NCBI GenBank assembly: GCA_944326565.1
Contig: CALVEL010000007.1
Location: 1 to 64,000 of the forward strand
Source: Candidatus Gastranaerophilales bacterium
GTDB taxonomy: Bacteria; Cyanobacteriota; Vampirovibrionia; Gastranaerophilales; Gastranaerophilaceae
Direction: 5' to 3'
Length of the DNA stretch: 64,000 nt
Part shown: positions 1 to 7,479 of the stretch, piece by piece
Position numbering within the stretch: the first letter of the stretch is position 1
Layout of the letters: the number at the start of each line of letters is the position of its first letter
The notes under the pieces: generated by a model
Told to the model about the DNA's origin: nothing
Seen by the model: the letters and a program-made list of their open reading frames with translations, nothing else
Databases searched by the model: none
Position numbers and translations under genes: made by a program

Positions 1-1
1 A

Positions 2-1540
2 GTAACATATAATGTAAAACGAATAGAGACATCAGGCTTGAATGTTTCAGCGATAGCGGAATTACAAGAGTGTTCAATGCTAGTTAGTGATGGCGGAAAC
101 TCAACTTGTGCAATAAAAGTAGTAGCCGCCGGGGATACGAGTAAGAATGCATATTGCAGTATACATTTGACAGGAAATGAAGTTAAAAATGATTCACTAA
201 GTAAAAGTAATTCATATAAAGTTATTTGGGAAAACTTAGAGTGCGGTAAGCAATATTTTGTCCGCGCAACTGATGGCGGAAACGATACCGGACCAAATAC
301 AGTGCAAGTAGATGCAAGTCCGACACTAATAAATTCATTAACAGGCACGCAGACCGTCACAGTAACATTTGGAAATCCTGGGGATGCTAGTTGTCGTCTG
401 ACATTTACAAGCAGTGGCGATACCGGCGGAGCAGCAGAGGGCCAATGTACAGTCACAAGCGGTAAGGACAATTCGACAAAGACTGTAAACTTGAATAAAG
501 GAACACAGTATAAGGGCAGCTTGTCAGGCTTGTATTGCGGTTACGGCTATACAATAAGCTGTAGCGGTACAGGCACAGGTTCAACTTATAAACTTACACC
601 TACACCGCCAATTATATCATCACTTACTGGTACTCAGAATGTTGATGTTAAGTTTGAAAAAGGACAAGAAAATAATTGTACTGTAACAATGCAGAGTGCA
701 ACAGGTGGTACAACAATTCCTGCAGGAGGTACAACCAAAACTGTTGAATGTGGAGAAGTTTTCGATGTAGAAGCAATAACTTCAACTGGATATACATTTG
801 GAGGTTGGAAAGTTATTAGTGGAGATGGAAACTTCCAAGGTCCACAATACGAAAGTTCTCCATTCTATGCAGAAAGTGATTGTACTATAGCACCTACATT
901 TAATAAAGATAATAATTGTAAGGTTACAATGCAGAGTGCAACAGGTGGTACTACAGAACCAGCAGGAGGTACTACAACTACAGTAGAATGTGGCAAATCA
1001 CTTCAAATAGATGCAAGTGCATCATCAGGATATTCATTTGGTGGATGGAAGATAGTAAGTGGTACTGGTTCATTCAGAGGTTCTACATCTGATGCAGCAA
1101 ATGAATTTTATCCTGACACAACATCTACAATTGCACCTATATTCAATGGTGGACTAAAAGACAATAGAATAGATTTGATTGAAATAACATCTAGTGGCGG
1201 TTGGATTTCGTATAAGATAGTTGCAGATTATCCTATAAAAACTCCTATCACTATAAAACTAAGTGCAAGAGGTACTTGTGAAGGATATGAGCCACCATAT
1301 CATGGTGGGCAAGTAGAAAGACCTGATTATTCTGACTTTGATGAATATGAACCAGGTGGTGGAGCTCAAATGACAGCAACATTAAGTGCAAATCAAAGCA
1401 GTTGGTCTTTTGGTATGAATCTACCTTGTAAAGTTCTAGGCGGTGTTTACCGAGTTGAGGGTGTTGGAGCCTTTAGTTTTACAGAATTTTCTGATAGTAG
1501 TTACAACTATAAACGCGGTACAACAAGTGCTAATTTCTAG
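2..1540 (+). CDS. Partial repeat-containing surface/secreted protein with InlB B-type repeats (5' end outside window)
   Basis: The frame is open to the left edge, so the N terminus and any signal peptide are missing; the first in-frame start-like codon (TTG at 38) is probably internal. The visible 513 residues hold about two Ig-like or fibronectin-like segments with paired cysteines, each carrying an S-L-T-G-T-Q strand. Two tandem modules of about 80 residues follow, with V-T-M-Q-S-A-T-G-G-T and F-G-G-W-K signatures, typical of divergent InlB B-repeat (Listeria-Bacteroides repeat) modules. The C-terminal 130 residues are unique. The fold suggests an extracellular adhesin-like protein; the ligand is unknown. 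Base composition shifts from GC-richer to AT-rich near position 620. An intrinsic terminator follows. Confidence 0.7.
   Translation, partial: VTYNVKRIETSGLNVSAIAELQECSMLVSDGGNSTCAIKVVAAGDTSKNAYCSIHLTGNEVKNDSLSKSNSYKVIWENLECGKQYFVRATDGGNDTGPNTVQVDASPTLINSLTGTQTVTVTFGNPGDASCRLTFTSSGDTGGAAEGQCTVTSGKDNSTKTVNLNKGTQYKGSLSGLYCGYGYTISCSGTGTGSTYKLTPTPPIISSLTGTQNVDVKFEKGQENNCTVTMQSATGGTTIPAGGTTKTVECGEVFDVEAITSTGYTFGGWKVISGDGNFQGPQYESSPFYAESDCTIAPTFNKDNNCKVTMQSATGGTTEPAGGTTTTVECGKSLQIDASASSGYSFGGWKIVSGTGSFRGSTSDAANEFYPDTTSTIAPIFNGGLKDNRIDLIEITSSGGWISYKIVADYPIKTPITIKLSARGTCEGYEPPYHGGQVERPDYSDFDEYEPGGGAQMTATLSANQSSWSFGMNLPCKVLGGVYRVEGVGAFSFTEFSDSSYNYKRGTTSANF
671..1150 (+). repeat. Tandem 240-bp coding repeat (two InlB-like modules)
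   Basis: Two copies start at 671 and 911, exactly 240 bp apart. The first 80 bases are nearly identical, including a long block around the shared V-T-M-Q-S-A-T-G-G-T codons. Similarity then falls but the F-G-G-W-K region is kept. A recent duplication of one module explains this, and unequal recombination could vary the copy number. Confidence 0.85.
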
Positions 1541-1580
1541 CAAATGAAAATAAAAATATAAAATATTTTTGCTCAATATA

Positions 1581-1630
1581 GGCGCCCAAATTTAAATATG
1601 TTTCATACTTGGGGCGCCTTTTCCTTTTTT
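1581..1630 (+). terminator. Intrinsic terminator after the surface protein
   Basis: A GGCGCCC arm and a GGGGCGCC arm enclose an AT-rich loop and are followed by a T-rich stretch. It lies 40 nt after the stop codon at 1540. Confidence 0.8.
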
Positions 1631-1672
1631 ATGTTGACATTATTAAAATAAACCTTAAATAAATATTGAATA

Positions 1673-1692
1673 TATCATACGAAAGTATGATA
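1673..1692. promoter_or_regulatory. Perfect palindrome upstream of the TPR gene, possible operator
   Basis: TATCATAC-GAAA-GTATGATA is a perfect 8-bp inverted repeat. A TTGACA hexamer (1634-1639) lies upstream and a TATAGT hexamer (1713-1718) downstream. There is no T run, so it is not a terminator. It could be a repressor site or an RNA hairpin in the leader of the gene at 1781. Confidence 0.45.
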
Positions 1693-1780
1693 ACATTATG
1701 TGTAATTCAGGTTATAGTAGAATTGTCGCATTATTAGTTTTAATGCAGGTTAAGATTAGTGAGGTATTGTAAAAACCGGT

Positions 1781-3289
1781 ATGGGGCTGAACTTAAATAA
1801 TATTTACCAACGCCCATATATTGTAAGGGATGGCAGAGGACTTGTTAAGAAAAAACAGGATGATGATGCCAGAAAGTCTCTTGTACAAGCGGAGCAGGAG
1901 GATAAATCCCAAAATAATTCACGTAGTCGTGGCTTGCAATATGTTGAGGATGCAAATTCTCAATATGTAAAATCTTATCAGAATATTACTCCTGCTGAGT
2001 CTCAGAAAGCTCAACAGTTATATGGCCAAAATGCCCGTAGTATAACTAATTCAAATTCTTCAGTAGAGGGACGTTCCTCTAAAATTAATATTGCTCAGAT
2101 TTTAAAGGATTTTAAAAATACAGCAGTAGCGATTGGTACACCTCCTGAATTAAGTGAGGAAGTCAATAACAGAATTAGTCTTATTCAGGCTCAACTGGCT
2201 CAGCCTAATCCTGATACTAATCTTGTAAAATCTGACTTGATGAATGCTTCAAGACAGCTTGATAAATATATTTCTAAAACTCTTAATAAAGATTCAAAAG
2301 TCGTAGAAAATTGGGTGAATGCTCTATTTTTACAAGATATTGATTTTAAATATAACGAACAAGAAATTAATCCGCAATTTCTTGTAAAATTTCCAGAGGG
2401 GTCTACTGAGCAGGCTGAAAAAACTCAGGTTAAAAATCTCCCTGAAAATGTTTCAGAAGTTGAAGTAGCAAAAGGGGTAGTAGAAACTGTTGATAATGAG
2501 CAAAGTGCTCAAACAAAAGTTTATATTCCTCAAGATAAAGAATTAAAATCACTATTTTTGCAATCTAAAAAATTAGCTTATGCCAATCAACCTAAAAAAG
2601 CAATTGAAAATTTTCAAAAGGCTTTAAGTCGCGCTGAAGAAATTGGTGATACCGAGACAGGCGCAAAAATTTATTTTGAAGTCGGAAAAATATATGATGA
2701 TCATGATTATTATGTTCAAGCATTAAAAAGTTATAATAAATCTATTAAACAGACATCTGATAATAATGTAAAAACGAAAGCCCATTATTCAATGGCTCAA
2801 ATTTATGATGATGTCAATCAGATTAAACCTGCTTTGGATCATTATTACAGTTCTGCTGCCTGGGGTGGAGAATGTGAAAATCTTGCTGCGCAATCTACTT
2901 CTTTGACAAAGATGGGAAATATTTATACTGATATGTATGAGCAGGATGCTATTGATTATTTAACTGTGGCTGATGATTTGGCTGCTGAGACTGATAATGC
3001 AAAAGTTAAAGGCTATGTATCATCAAGTCTTGCAAAGGCTTATGACAAGTTCGGCGAACCGCAGGAAGCTTTAAAATCTTATTCAAAGGCTGTTAAGTAC
3101 TATTCTGATGCCAATTCGCCTTTGAAAGCTGCTCAAAGTTATATGGATGCTGCTGATATCATGATTGATTACAATTGTACTAATAAAGCTAGAGGTTTAT
3201 TACAAAAAGCTAAAAATTATGCTTTACAAGCTGATAGTGCTGATTTGACCGAAGAAATAGAAAAAAAATTAGCAAACCTTGTAGCTTAA
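1781..3289 (+). CDS. TPR-repeat protein, function unknown
   Basis: 502 residues. No signal peptide or membrane segment is visible. The first 110 residues are polar, Gln/Asn-rich and probably disordered; a helical segment follows. From about residue 255 to the end there are six or more TPR-like helical pairs (S-K-K-L-A-Y-A-N-Q, Y-Y-V-Q-A-L-K-S-Y-N-K-S, E-A-L-K-S-Y-S-K-A-V), which suggests a protein-binding scaffold. Neighbours do not show the partner. The Shine-Dalgarno before the ATG at 1781 is weak. Its stop codon lies inside the loop of a bidirectional terminator. Confidence 0.85.
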   Translation: MGLNLNNIYQRPYIVRDGRGLVKKKQDDDARKSLVQAEQEDKSQNNSRSRGLQYVEDANSQYVKSYQNITPAESQKAQQLYGQNARSITNSNSSVEGRSSKINIAQILKDFKNTAVAIGTPPELSEEVNNRISLIQAQLAQPNPDTNLVKSDLMNASRQLDKYISKTLNKDSKVVENWVNALFLQDIDFKYNEQEINPQFLVKFPEGSTEQAEKTQVKNLPENVSEVEVAKGVVETVDNEQSAQTKVYIPQDKELKSLFLQSKKLAYANQPKKAIENFQKALSRAEEIGDTETGAKIYFEVGKIYDDHDYYVQALKSYNKSIKQTSDNNVKTKAHYSMAQIYDDVNQIKPALDHYYSSAAWGGECENLAAQSTSLTKMGNIYTDMYEQDAIDYLTVADDLAAETDNAKVKGYVSSSLAKAYDKFGEPQEALKSYSKAVKYYSDANSPLKAAQSYMDAADIMIDYNCTNKARGLLQKAKNYALQADSADLTEEIEKKLANLVA

Positions 3290-3307
3290 TAAGGTTTGCT
3301 AGTTTTT
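3271..3307. terminator. Bidirectional intrinsic terminator overlapping the TPR gene end
   Basis: A perfect 10-bp stem, AGCAAACCTT (3271-3280) with AAGGTTTGCT (3291-3300), has a T run after it on the plus strand and another on the minus strand. It ends the TPR gene and the convergent hisS-side operon. The 5' arm is coding sequence. Confidence 0.85.
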
Positions 3308-3333
3308 ATAATTTATTTTTAATTTTTTAAATA

Positions 3334-3522
3334 TTATTTTTTTACGTCATCTTTAATTATGATAAGATTATTGGCTATTTTCATAGCACAAGTTGGTAGT
3401 ACAACGTGGTTAAGCCCGTCTGCAATGCTTAAAATGCTTCTTGCTTTTAAAGTTACATCCTCGCCTTTGTACTGGAATGTGTAATCAGTGTCTCTGTCTG
3501 AACGAATTGTAATTTTGTCCAT
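3334..3522 (-). CDS. Small hypothetical protein (62 aa)
   Basis: I do not recognise a family. The protein is short, soluble and beta-prone, with alternating charged and hydrophobic residues and one cysteine. The start is supported by an AAGGGG Shine-Dalgarno about 7 nt upstream of the ATG at 3522. It is the last gene before the bidirectional terminator on this strand and sits 70 nt after the nucleotidyltransferase-like gene, so it could share the hisS transcript. Confidence 0.6.
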   Translation of the reverse strand: MDKITIRSDRDTDYTFQYKGEDVTLKARSILSIADGLNHVVLPTCAMKIANNLIIIKDDVKK

Positions 3523-3592
3523 TTCTTTCCCCTTATGTCGACTAACAATTCTTAATTATACCATAATTTCTAAATAAATCAAGGGCTTATGT

Positions 3593-3946
3593 CTATAAAT
3601 CCTTGTCTTGTTTGATTCCCAGTGGATTATAAAAAATGCCTTCTTCTACTACTTCGTTATATAAATCTTCATCTTTTTTAAAGTCAGATAATGTATAAGG
3701 ATACAAGTCGATGCATACATCCATTTCAGTCTCTATTTGACCTATTATTGGCCAAATCTGTTCTCGTTTTGATTTGTCCTCAGTATCAAAAATGGCTACT
3801 AGTTCAATATCTTCATCTTCATGATCTTGACCGTCAAGATATGCCCCAAAAAGGTATAAACCCTTATAGTCATCAAACTTTTTCCTGAATGAGTTTGATA
3901 ACTTTCTAATTACTTCATTTAGTTTTTCAGACATTTTTGAATTCAC
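3593..3946 (-). CDS. Nucleotidyltransferase-fold protein, probably inactive (MNT/KNTase-like)
   Basis: 117 residues. The block L-F-G-A-Y-L-D-G near residue 35, followed by D-E-D-I-E-L-V, matches the G-S-x-A-x-G and D-x-D core of minimal nucleotidyltransferases. The usual Gly-Ser is Gly-Ala, and the metal-binding D-x-D pair reads as D-I-E. Catalysis may therefore be lost, or the protein may be a divergent antitoxin-like or regulatory member. The 5' end overlaps the 3' end of hisS by 20 nt, so translation is probably coupled. A second in-frame ATG three codons in is an alternative start. No HEPN-type partner lies next to it. Confidence 0.6.
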   Translation of the reverse strand: MNSKMSEKLNEVIRKLSNSFRKKFDDYKGLYLFGAYLDGQDHEDEDIELVAIFDTEDKSKREQIWPIIGQIETEMDVCIDLYPYTLSDFKKDEDLYNEVVEEGIFYNPLGIKQDKDL

Positions 3947-5171
3947 TCCTTAAATTATTTCTGTCTATTGTCTTTTGTATAGATGTAGACAGATTTTTTA
4001 CGGAAACCATATTATTTGCAATTTCATCTTCGCCTAAAATAAATGCATATCTGGCAACTTTGGATGCTTTTTCAAGTTGTTTTGTGAATTTTTTATTCTG
4101 TAGATCAAACTCTACGCAAAGTCCCTGTTCTCTTAATTCTTGTGCAAGTTTTATTGCATCAGTAGTTGAATTTGAGACTATGTAGGCATCAAATTTTTCA
4201 GGCTCAATTGGTTCTATAAGCGAAATTAATCTTTCCATTCCCATAGCCCAGCCTACTGCAGGGGTATCTTCTCCGCCTAAATTCCTTACCAGACTGTCAT
4301 ATCGACCACCGCCGCATACTGCGTTTTGAGAACCTAAATTGTTTGATTTTATCTCAAAAACAGTTCTGTTATAATAATCCAGTCCTCTTACAAGAAGTTT
4401 ATTTTCTGTAAATTTTACATTTAATTCTTTTAAATATGTTTTTAATTTTGAATAGTGTTCTGCACATTCTTCGCATATAAAGTCAGATTGGATAACAGCT
4501 TTGATTTCAGGTTTTTCAAAAATCTTTTGACAGCTTTCAACTTTGCAGTCTAAAAGTCTTAGGGGGTTTTTTTCATATCTGTTTTGACAATCTTCGCAAA
4601 GATTATTAAACTCAGGTTTCAATATTTCTTTAATTTTTTTCTTATATTCTTCTCTGCATTTAGGACATCCTAGTGAATTAATCTCAACTTCCAAATCATT
4701 AAGTCCGAGTGATTTTAAATAATTTACGGCAAGTAATATAGCCTCTGCATCAGCTGTTGGTTCTTTTATTCCAAACATTTCAATTCCTACTTGATGAAAT
4801 TGACGTTGTCTGCCTGCTTGTGGTCTTTCATAGCGGAACATCGGCCCTTTATACCATAGTTTAACCGGGGAAGATAATCTGCTCATACCGTTCTCTATGA
4901 AAGAACGTACAACACCTGCTGTATTTTCTGGGCGCAATGTTAATGAACGATCACTTTTTTCAAAAGTATACATTTCCTTATTTACGATATCTGTGGTATC
5001 TCCTACTCCGCGTGCAAATAATTCTGTTACTTCAAAAATCGGTGTTCTTATTTCTTTATATCCGTATTTTGAAAAAATCCTATTAGCGGTATCTTCTAAA
5101 AAGTGCCACATAGGCATATCTTGAGGAAGTATATCCTTTGTCCCTTTTACTACTTTTAATATATTAGCCAT
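3927..5171 (-). CDS. hisS: Histidine--tRNA ligase
   Basis: Class II aminoacyl-tRNA synthetase that charges tRNA-His in the cytosol. The 414-residue protein begins with the family signature V-K-G-T-K-D-I-L-P. Motif 2 reads M-F-R-Y-E-R-P-Q-A-G-R-Q-R-Q-F-H-Q, the histidine-specific block is L-V-R-G-L-D-Y-Y-N-R-T, and motif 3 lies at G-G-R-Y-D...G-W-A-M-G-M-E-R. A C-terminal anticodon-binding domain follows. I chose the ATG at 5171 rather than an upstream in-frame start at 5213, because the upstream codons run through a consensus promoter and the family starts here. There is no ribosome binding site; the mRNA is probably leaderless. The next gene overlaps its end. Confidence 0.97.
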   Translation of the reverse strand: MANILKVVKGTKDILPQDMPMWHFLEDTANRIFSKYGYKEIRTPIFEVTELFARGVGDTTDIVNKEMYTFEKSDRSLTLRPENTAGVVRSFIENGMSRLSSPVKLWYKGPMFRYERPQAGRQRQFHQVGIEMFGIKEPTADAEAILLAVNYLKSLGLNDLEVEINSLGCPKCREEYKKKIKEILKPEFNNLCEDCQNRYEKNPLRLLDCKVESCQKIFEKPEIKAVIQSDFICEECAEHYSKLKTYLKELNVKFTENKLLVRGLDYYNRTVFEIKSNNLGSQNAVCGGGRYDSLVRNLGGEDTPAVGWAMGMERLISLIEPIEPEKFDAYIVSNSTTDAIKLAQELREQGLCVEFDLQNKKFTKQLEKASKVARYAFILGEDEIANNMVSVKNLSTSIQKTIDRNNLRSEFKNV

Positions 5172-5206
5172 AAAAAAATTATATTTTGAGCATATATATT
5201 TGTCAA
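5172..5206 (-). promoter_or_regulatory. Consensus sigma-70 promoter giving leaderless hisS mRNA
   Basis: Read on the minus strand: TTGACA (5206-5201), a 17-bp spacer, TATAAT (5183-5178), then 6 nt to the ATG. Standard spacing puts the +1 on the A of the start codon. Confidence 0.8.
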
Positions 5207-5272
5207 CAAACACTATAATTCAGATTTTTTTGAATTATTGTAAAGATTTGTAACTATTTTTGTGATATAGAG

Positions 5273-5306
5273 CAATTATATTGGAATAATATACTTTATA
5301 TATGTA
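5273..5306 (+). promoter_or_regulatory. Shared two-block promoter motif, copy 1
   Basis: AGCAATTATATT is followed, 18 nt start to start (5273 to 5291), by ATACTTTATATATGTA. The same pair occurs at 25763/25781 and 55435/55454, each upstream of a small-protein gene. The downstream block could be a -10 element and CAATTAT a -35-like element or activator site. Confidence 0.6.
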
Positions 5307-5344
5307 TAAGAGATATAGAGTTTCTGTAACTGAGGAGATACATT

Positions 5345-5560
5345 ATGACGGATAGTATGAGAATCGATGCTGATTATAAAGTTAAACCAGGGTATGAAGA
5401 TTATTCAAGTAAGACAGTAAAGACTGATGATGATGAATTTAAAAAGAAATTAAATTCAATTCATGTATCAAATAATCTTGCATATATGCCGCCTGGAGGC
5501 ATTGGGTCTCTATTAAACGGTTCAGGTACGCAAAATACTGACGGGGCGTTTTCTGCTTAA
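5345..5560 (+). CDS. Small hypothetical protein (71 aa) under the shared promoter motif
   Basis: A strong GAGGAG Shine-Dalgarno precedes the ATG at 5345. The protein is hydrophilic; its first half is rich in Asp and Lys, and the C-terminal half has a Gly-rich M-P-P-G-G-I-G-S-L segment. There is no signal peptide, membrane helix or cysteine. I do not recognise it. Its promoter region matches those of two other small genes in the window, which suggests co-regulation. It is transcribed divergently from hisS. Confidence 0.7.
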   Translation: MTDSMRIDADYKVKPGYEDYSSKTVKTDDDEFKKKLNSIHVSNNLAYMPPGGIGSLLNGSGTQNTDGAFSA

Positions 5561-5594
5561 TGTTTATTTTGCATAAAAAAATATTTGTTATAAA

Positions 5595-5618
5595 ATAGTC
5601 CTTGAAACAGAGGACTAT
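5595..5618 (+). promoter_or_regulatory. Hairpin covering the coaX ribosome binding site
   Basis: ATAGTCCT (5595-5602) and AGGACTAT (5611-5618) are perfect arms around an 8-nt loop. The AGAGGA Shine-Dalgarno lies in the loop and 3' arm, and the ATG at 5623 follows after TTTT. Folding would limit ribosome access; the short T run also makes it terminator-like. Confidence 0.5.
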
Positions 5619-5622
5619 TTTT

Positions 5623-6393
5623 ATGCTTTTGACAGCTGATATCGGGAATACGAGTATTACTTTAGGCTTATTTGAAGAAGATGCTCTTGTAGAAGAGTTT
5701 CGTTTGGCATCTGATAAGGATTTATCTTTAGAAGAGTATGAGGTGCTTTTGAAATCTTTATTTAAAGATTTTAAAGTAGATGGATGTATAATATCTTCAG
5801 TAGTTGAAGAATTGAATGATAAATTTAAAAAAGCAGTTAAAAACGTCTTTAAATTTGATCCGATGTTTTTAAGTCTGGATATAAATACAGGTATAAAAAT
5901 TGCTTTAGATAATCCTTATGAAGCAGGTGCTGATAGAATTGCAAATGCTGCGGGTGCTTATGTTTTGTATAATAAGCCGGTTATTGTTGTTGATTTTGGT
6001 ACAGCTACGACTTTCGATATAGTAAATAAGGATGGAGAATTTATTGGAGGTGTAATAGCTCCGGGAATAAATTCTCAATTAAAGGCATTGAATAAATTTA
6101 CTTCTAAATTGCCGAGAATTGATGTTGCAATTTCCAATTCAGCAATAGGTCATAATACTGCTGATGCTATTTTATCTGGTGTAATAAGAGGTTCTGCTTG
6201 TATGATTGACGGGCTAATTAAGCAGTGTGAGAAAGAGCTTGGAGAAAAAGCTGTTTTGGTTGCAACAGGAGGTTATTCAGGACTTATTTGCAATTATCTG
6301 AAACGTCCGTTCGATTTTATTAACCCTACACTTACTCTGGAAGGACTTAGATATCTTTATCAACTTAACAGGCTCTCTGCTGTTGTAGAGTAA
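5623..6393 (+). CDS. coaX: Type III pantothenate kinase
   Basis: Catalyses ATP-dependent phosphorylation of pantothenate, the first committed step of coenzyme A synthesis. The 256-residue ASKHA-fold protein shows the N-terminal phosphate loop T-A-D-I-G-N-T, the G-A-D-R-I-A-N-A block near residue 105, and V-V-D-F-G-T-A-T-T-F-D near residue 125, all diagnostic of CoaX. It is of normal length. A TTG 21 nt upstream is in frame, but the ATG at 5623 has the Shine-Dalgarno and matches the family start. It stands alone and is convergent with the unknown gene that ends at 6411. The 5' hairpin suggests translational control. panD at 28.2 kb belongs to the same pathway. Confidence 0.95.
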   Translation: MLLTADIGNTSITLGLFEEDALVEEFRLASDKDLSLEEYEVLLKSLFKDFKVDGCIISSVVEELNDKFKKAVKNVFKFDPMFLSLDINTGIKIALDNPYEAGADRIANAAGAYVLYNKPVIVVDFGTATTFDIVNKDGEFIGGVIAPGINSQLKALNKFTSKLPRIDVAISNSAIGHNTADAILSGVIRGSACMIDGLIKQCEKELGEKAVLVATGGYSGLICNYLKRPFDFINPTLTLEGLRYLYQLNRLSAVVE

Positions 6394-6410
6394 ATTTTGA
6401 TATTTAAAAG

Positions 6411-7427
6411 TTATTTGTTTAGGTTTATATCCGATTTAATTTTAAGTTTTTGACGGCTGAGTGCTTTAAATAATCGGAGAGTTTTTTCTTGTGGGTAGGA
6501 TTTAATTAAGTTGTCAATCTCTTCAAGAGTTCTGCAAGCTTCAATTTGTCTTATATCATTTTCTCTTTCATCTAAAAGCTTGTTAAAAATTTTTAGTATC
6601 TCTTGATCATAATTTTTGTTATTAAAAAACTCTCTTGAAATTTTAATTTTTTTATTTGTGTCTAATTGTTTTGTAATCATCCATATTGTATTATAACATT
6701 GCAGATCTGATATTTTGAAACTGGCTTGTCCTTGATCACTAAGTCCTTGAGTCGTTCTTAAATTTGGTATTTCAAAGACTTTGCCTTGGTATCCGACAAT
6801 TTCTGGAAGTTTTGAATTGTCATGATAAATATTGACAGTTGCTTTTTTGTTACTTGCTTTTATTGCTTTTAACATTTCTTTCATTGTGTTCATATGTTTG
6901 ACATACCATTGAGCATCCCCAGGTATTATATAAGCGTTTGTAAAGTTTTCAGGCATAAATGTGTTTATTAAGAATTTAAAGTCTTTGCTGTCTGCATTGT
7001 AATATGTGTGGTACAAAAAATGGGTGTTTTTATCTTTGTTATATAGATATAAAACTGAGCAATCATAAACTGATGAGGTAGATAGTGGTTTATCGGCACT
7101 TGATTTTAAAAAACAATTTGCCATTGCATCTATATTGGTAGAGTATCCTATTTTATATAATTTTTTTAGTTCTTTAATCCCGAAATTTTCTTCAAAATCA
7201 GGTAAAGGTATTGACCCTTTACATTCTGTCCCAAATTCTCCTGGATGAACATTTTTTATTATTGATATACATTGAGGAATATCTTGTTTGTTTTTTGTAA
7301 ATAGGTCTGTTAAAATTTTGGGTTTAAGATTTATTCCAAAAGAAGGTATAGTATATCCGCTTTTTAAACTTATCTTTGTGTAGTTTTTATAATGATTATT
7401 AATTTTATATTGTGAAGTTATTTGCAT
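6411..7427 (-). CDS. Unknown protein with a possible CheD/CNF-like deamidase core
   Basis: 338 residues, no signal peptide, no membrane segment. The N terminus is polar and contains I-P-S-F-G at residues 27-31. A central region reads T117-S-S-V-Y-D-C123, then a strand, then H140. This reproduces the Thr(-6), Cys(0), His(+17) spacing of the catalytic Thr21-Cys27-His44 of Thermotoga CheD, in a similar strand context. The C-terminal 100 residues are charged helices. The assignment rests on spacing and local pattern only, and no chemotaxis gene is nearby. A papain-like or unrelated fold is possible. A good AGGAG lies about 15 nt upstream of the ATG, which is a long distance. Confidence 0.6.
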   Translation of the reverse strand: MQITSQYKINNHYKNYTKISLKSGYTIPSFGINLKPKILTDLFTKNKQDIPQCISIIKNVHPGEFGTECKGSIPLPDFEENFGIKELKKLYKIGYSTNIDAMANCFLKSSADKPLSTSSVYDCSVLYLYNKDKNTHFLYHTYYNADSKDFKFLINTFMPENFTNAYIIPGDAQWYVKHMNTMKEMLKAIKASNKKATVNIYHDNSKLPEIVGYQGKVFEIPNLRTTQGLSDQGQASFKISDLQCYNTIWMITKQLDTNKKIKISREFFNNKNYDQEILKIFNKLLDERENDIRQIEACRTLEEIDNLIKSYPQEKTLRLFKALSRQKLKIKSDINLNK

Positions 7428-7479
7428 TATGTTTATATATAACTCCTAAAAATTTTTTTTGCTTATTAATTTAAAATAA

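Noticed and set aside
5559-5594. TTGCAT and TATAAA as the coaX promoter
   Set aside because: The spacer is only 14 bp; not a usable sigma-70 arrangement.
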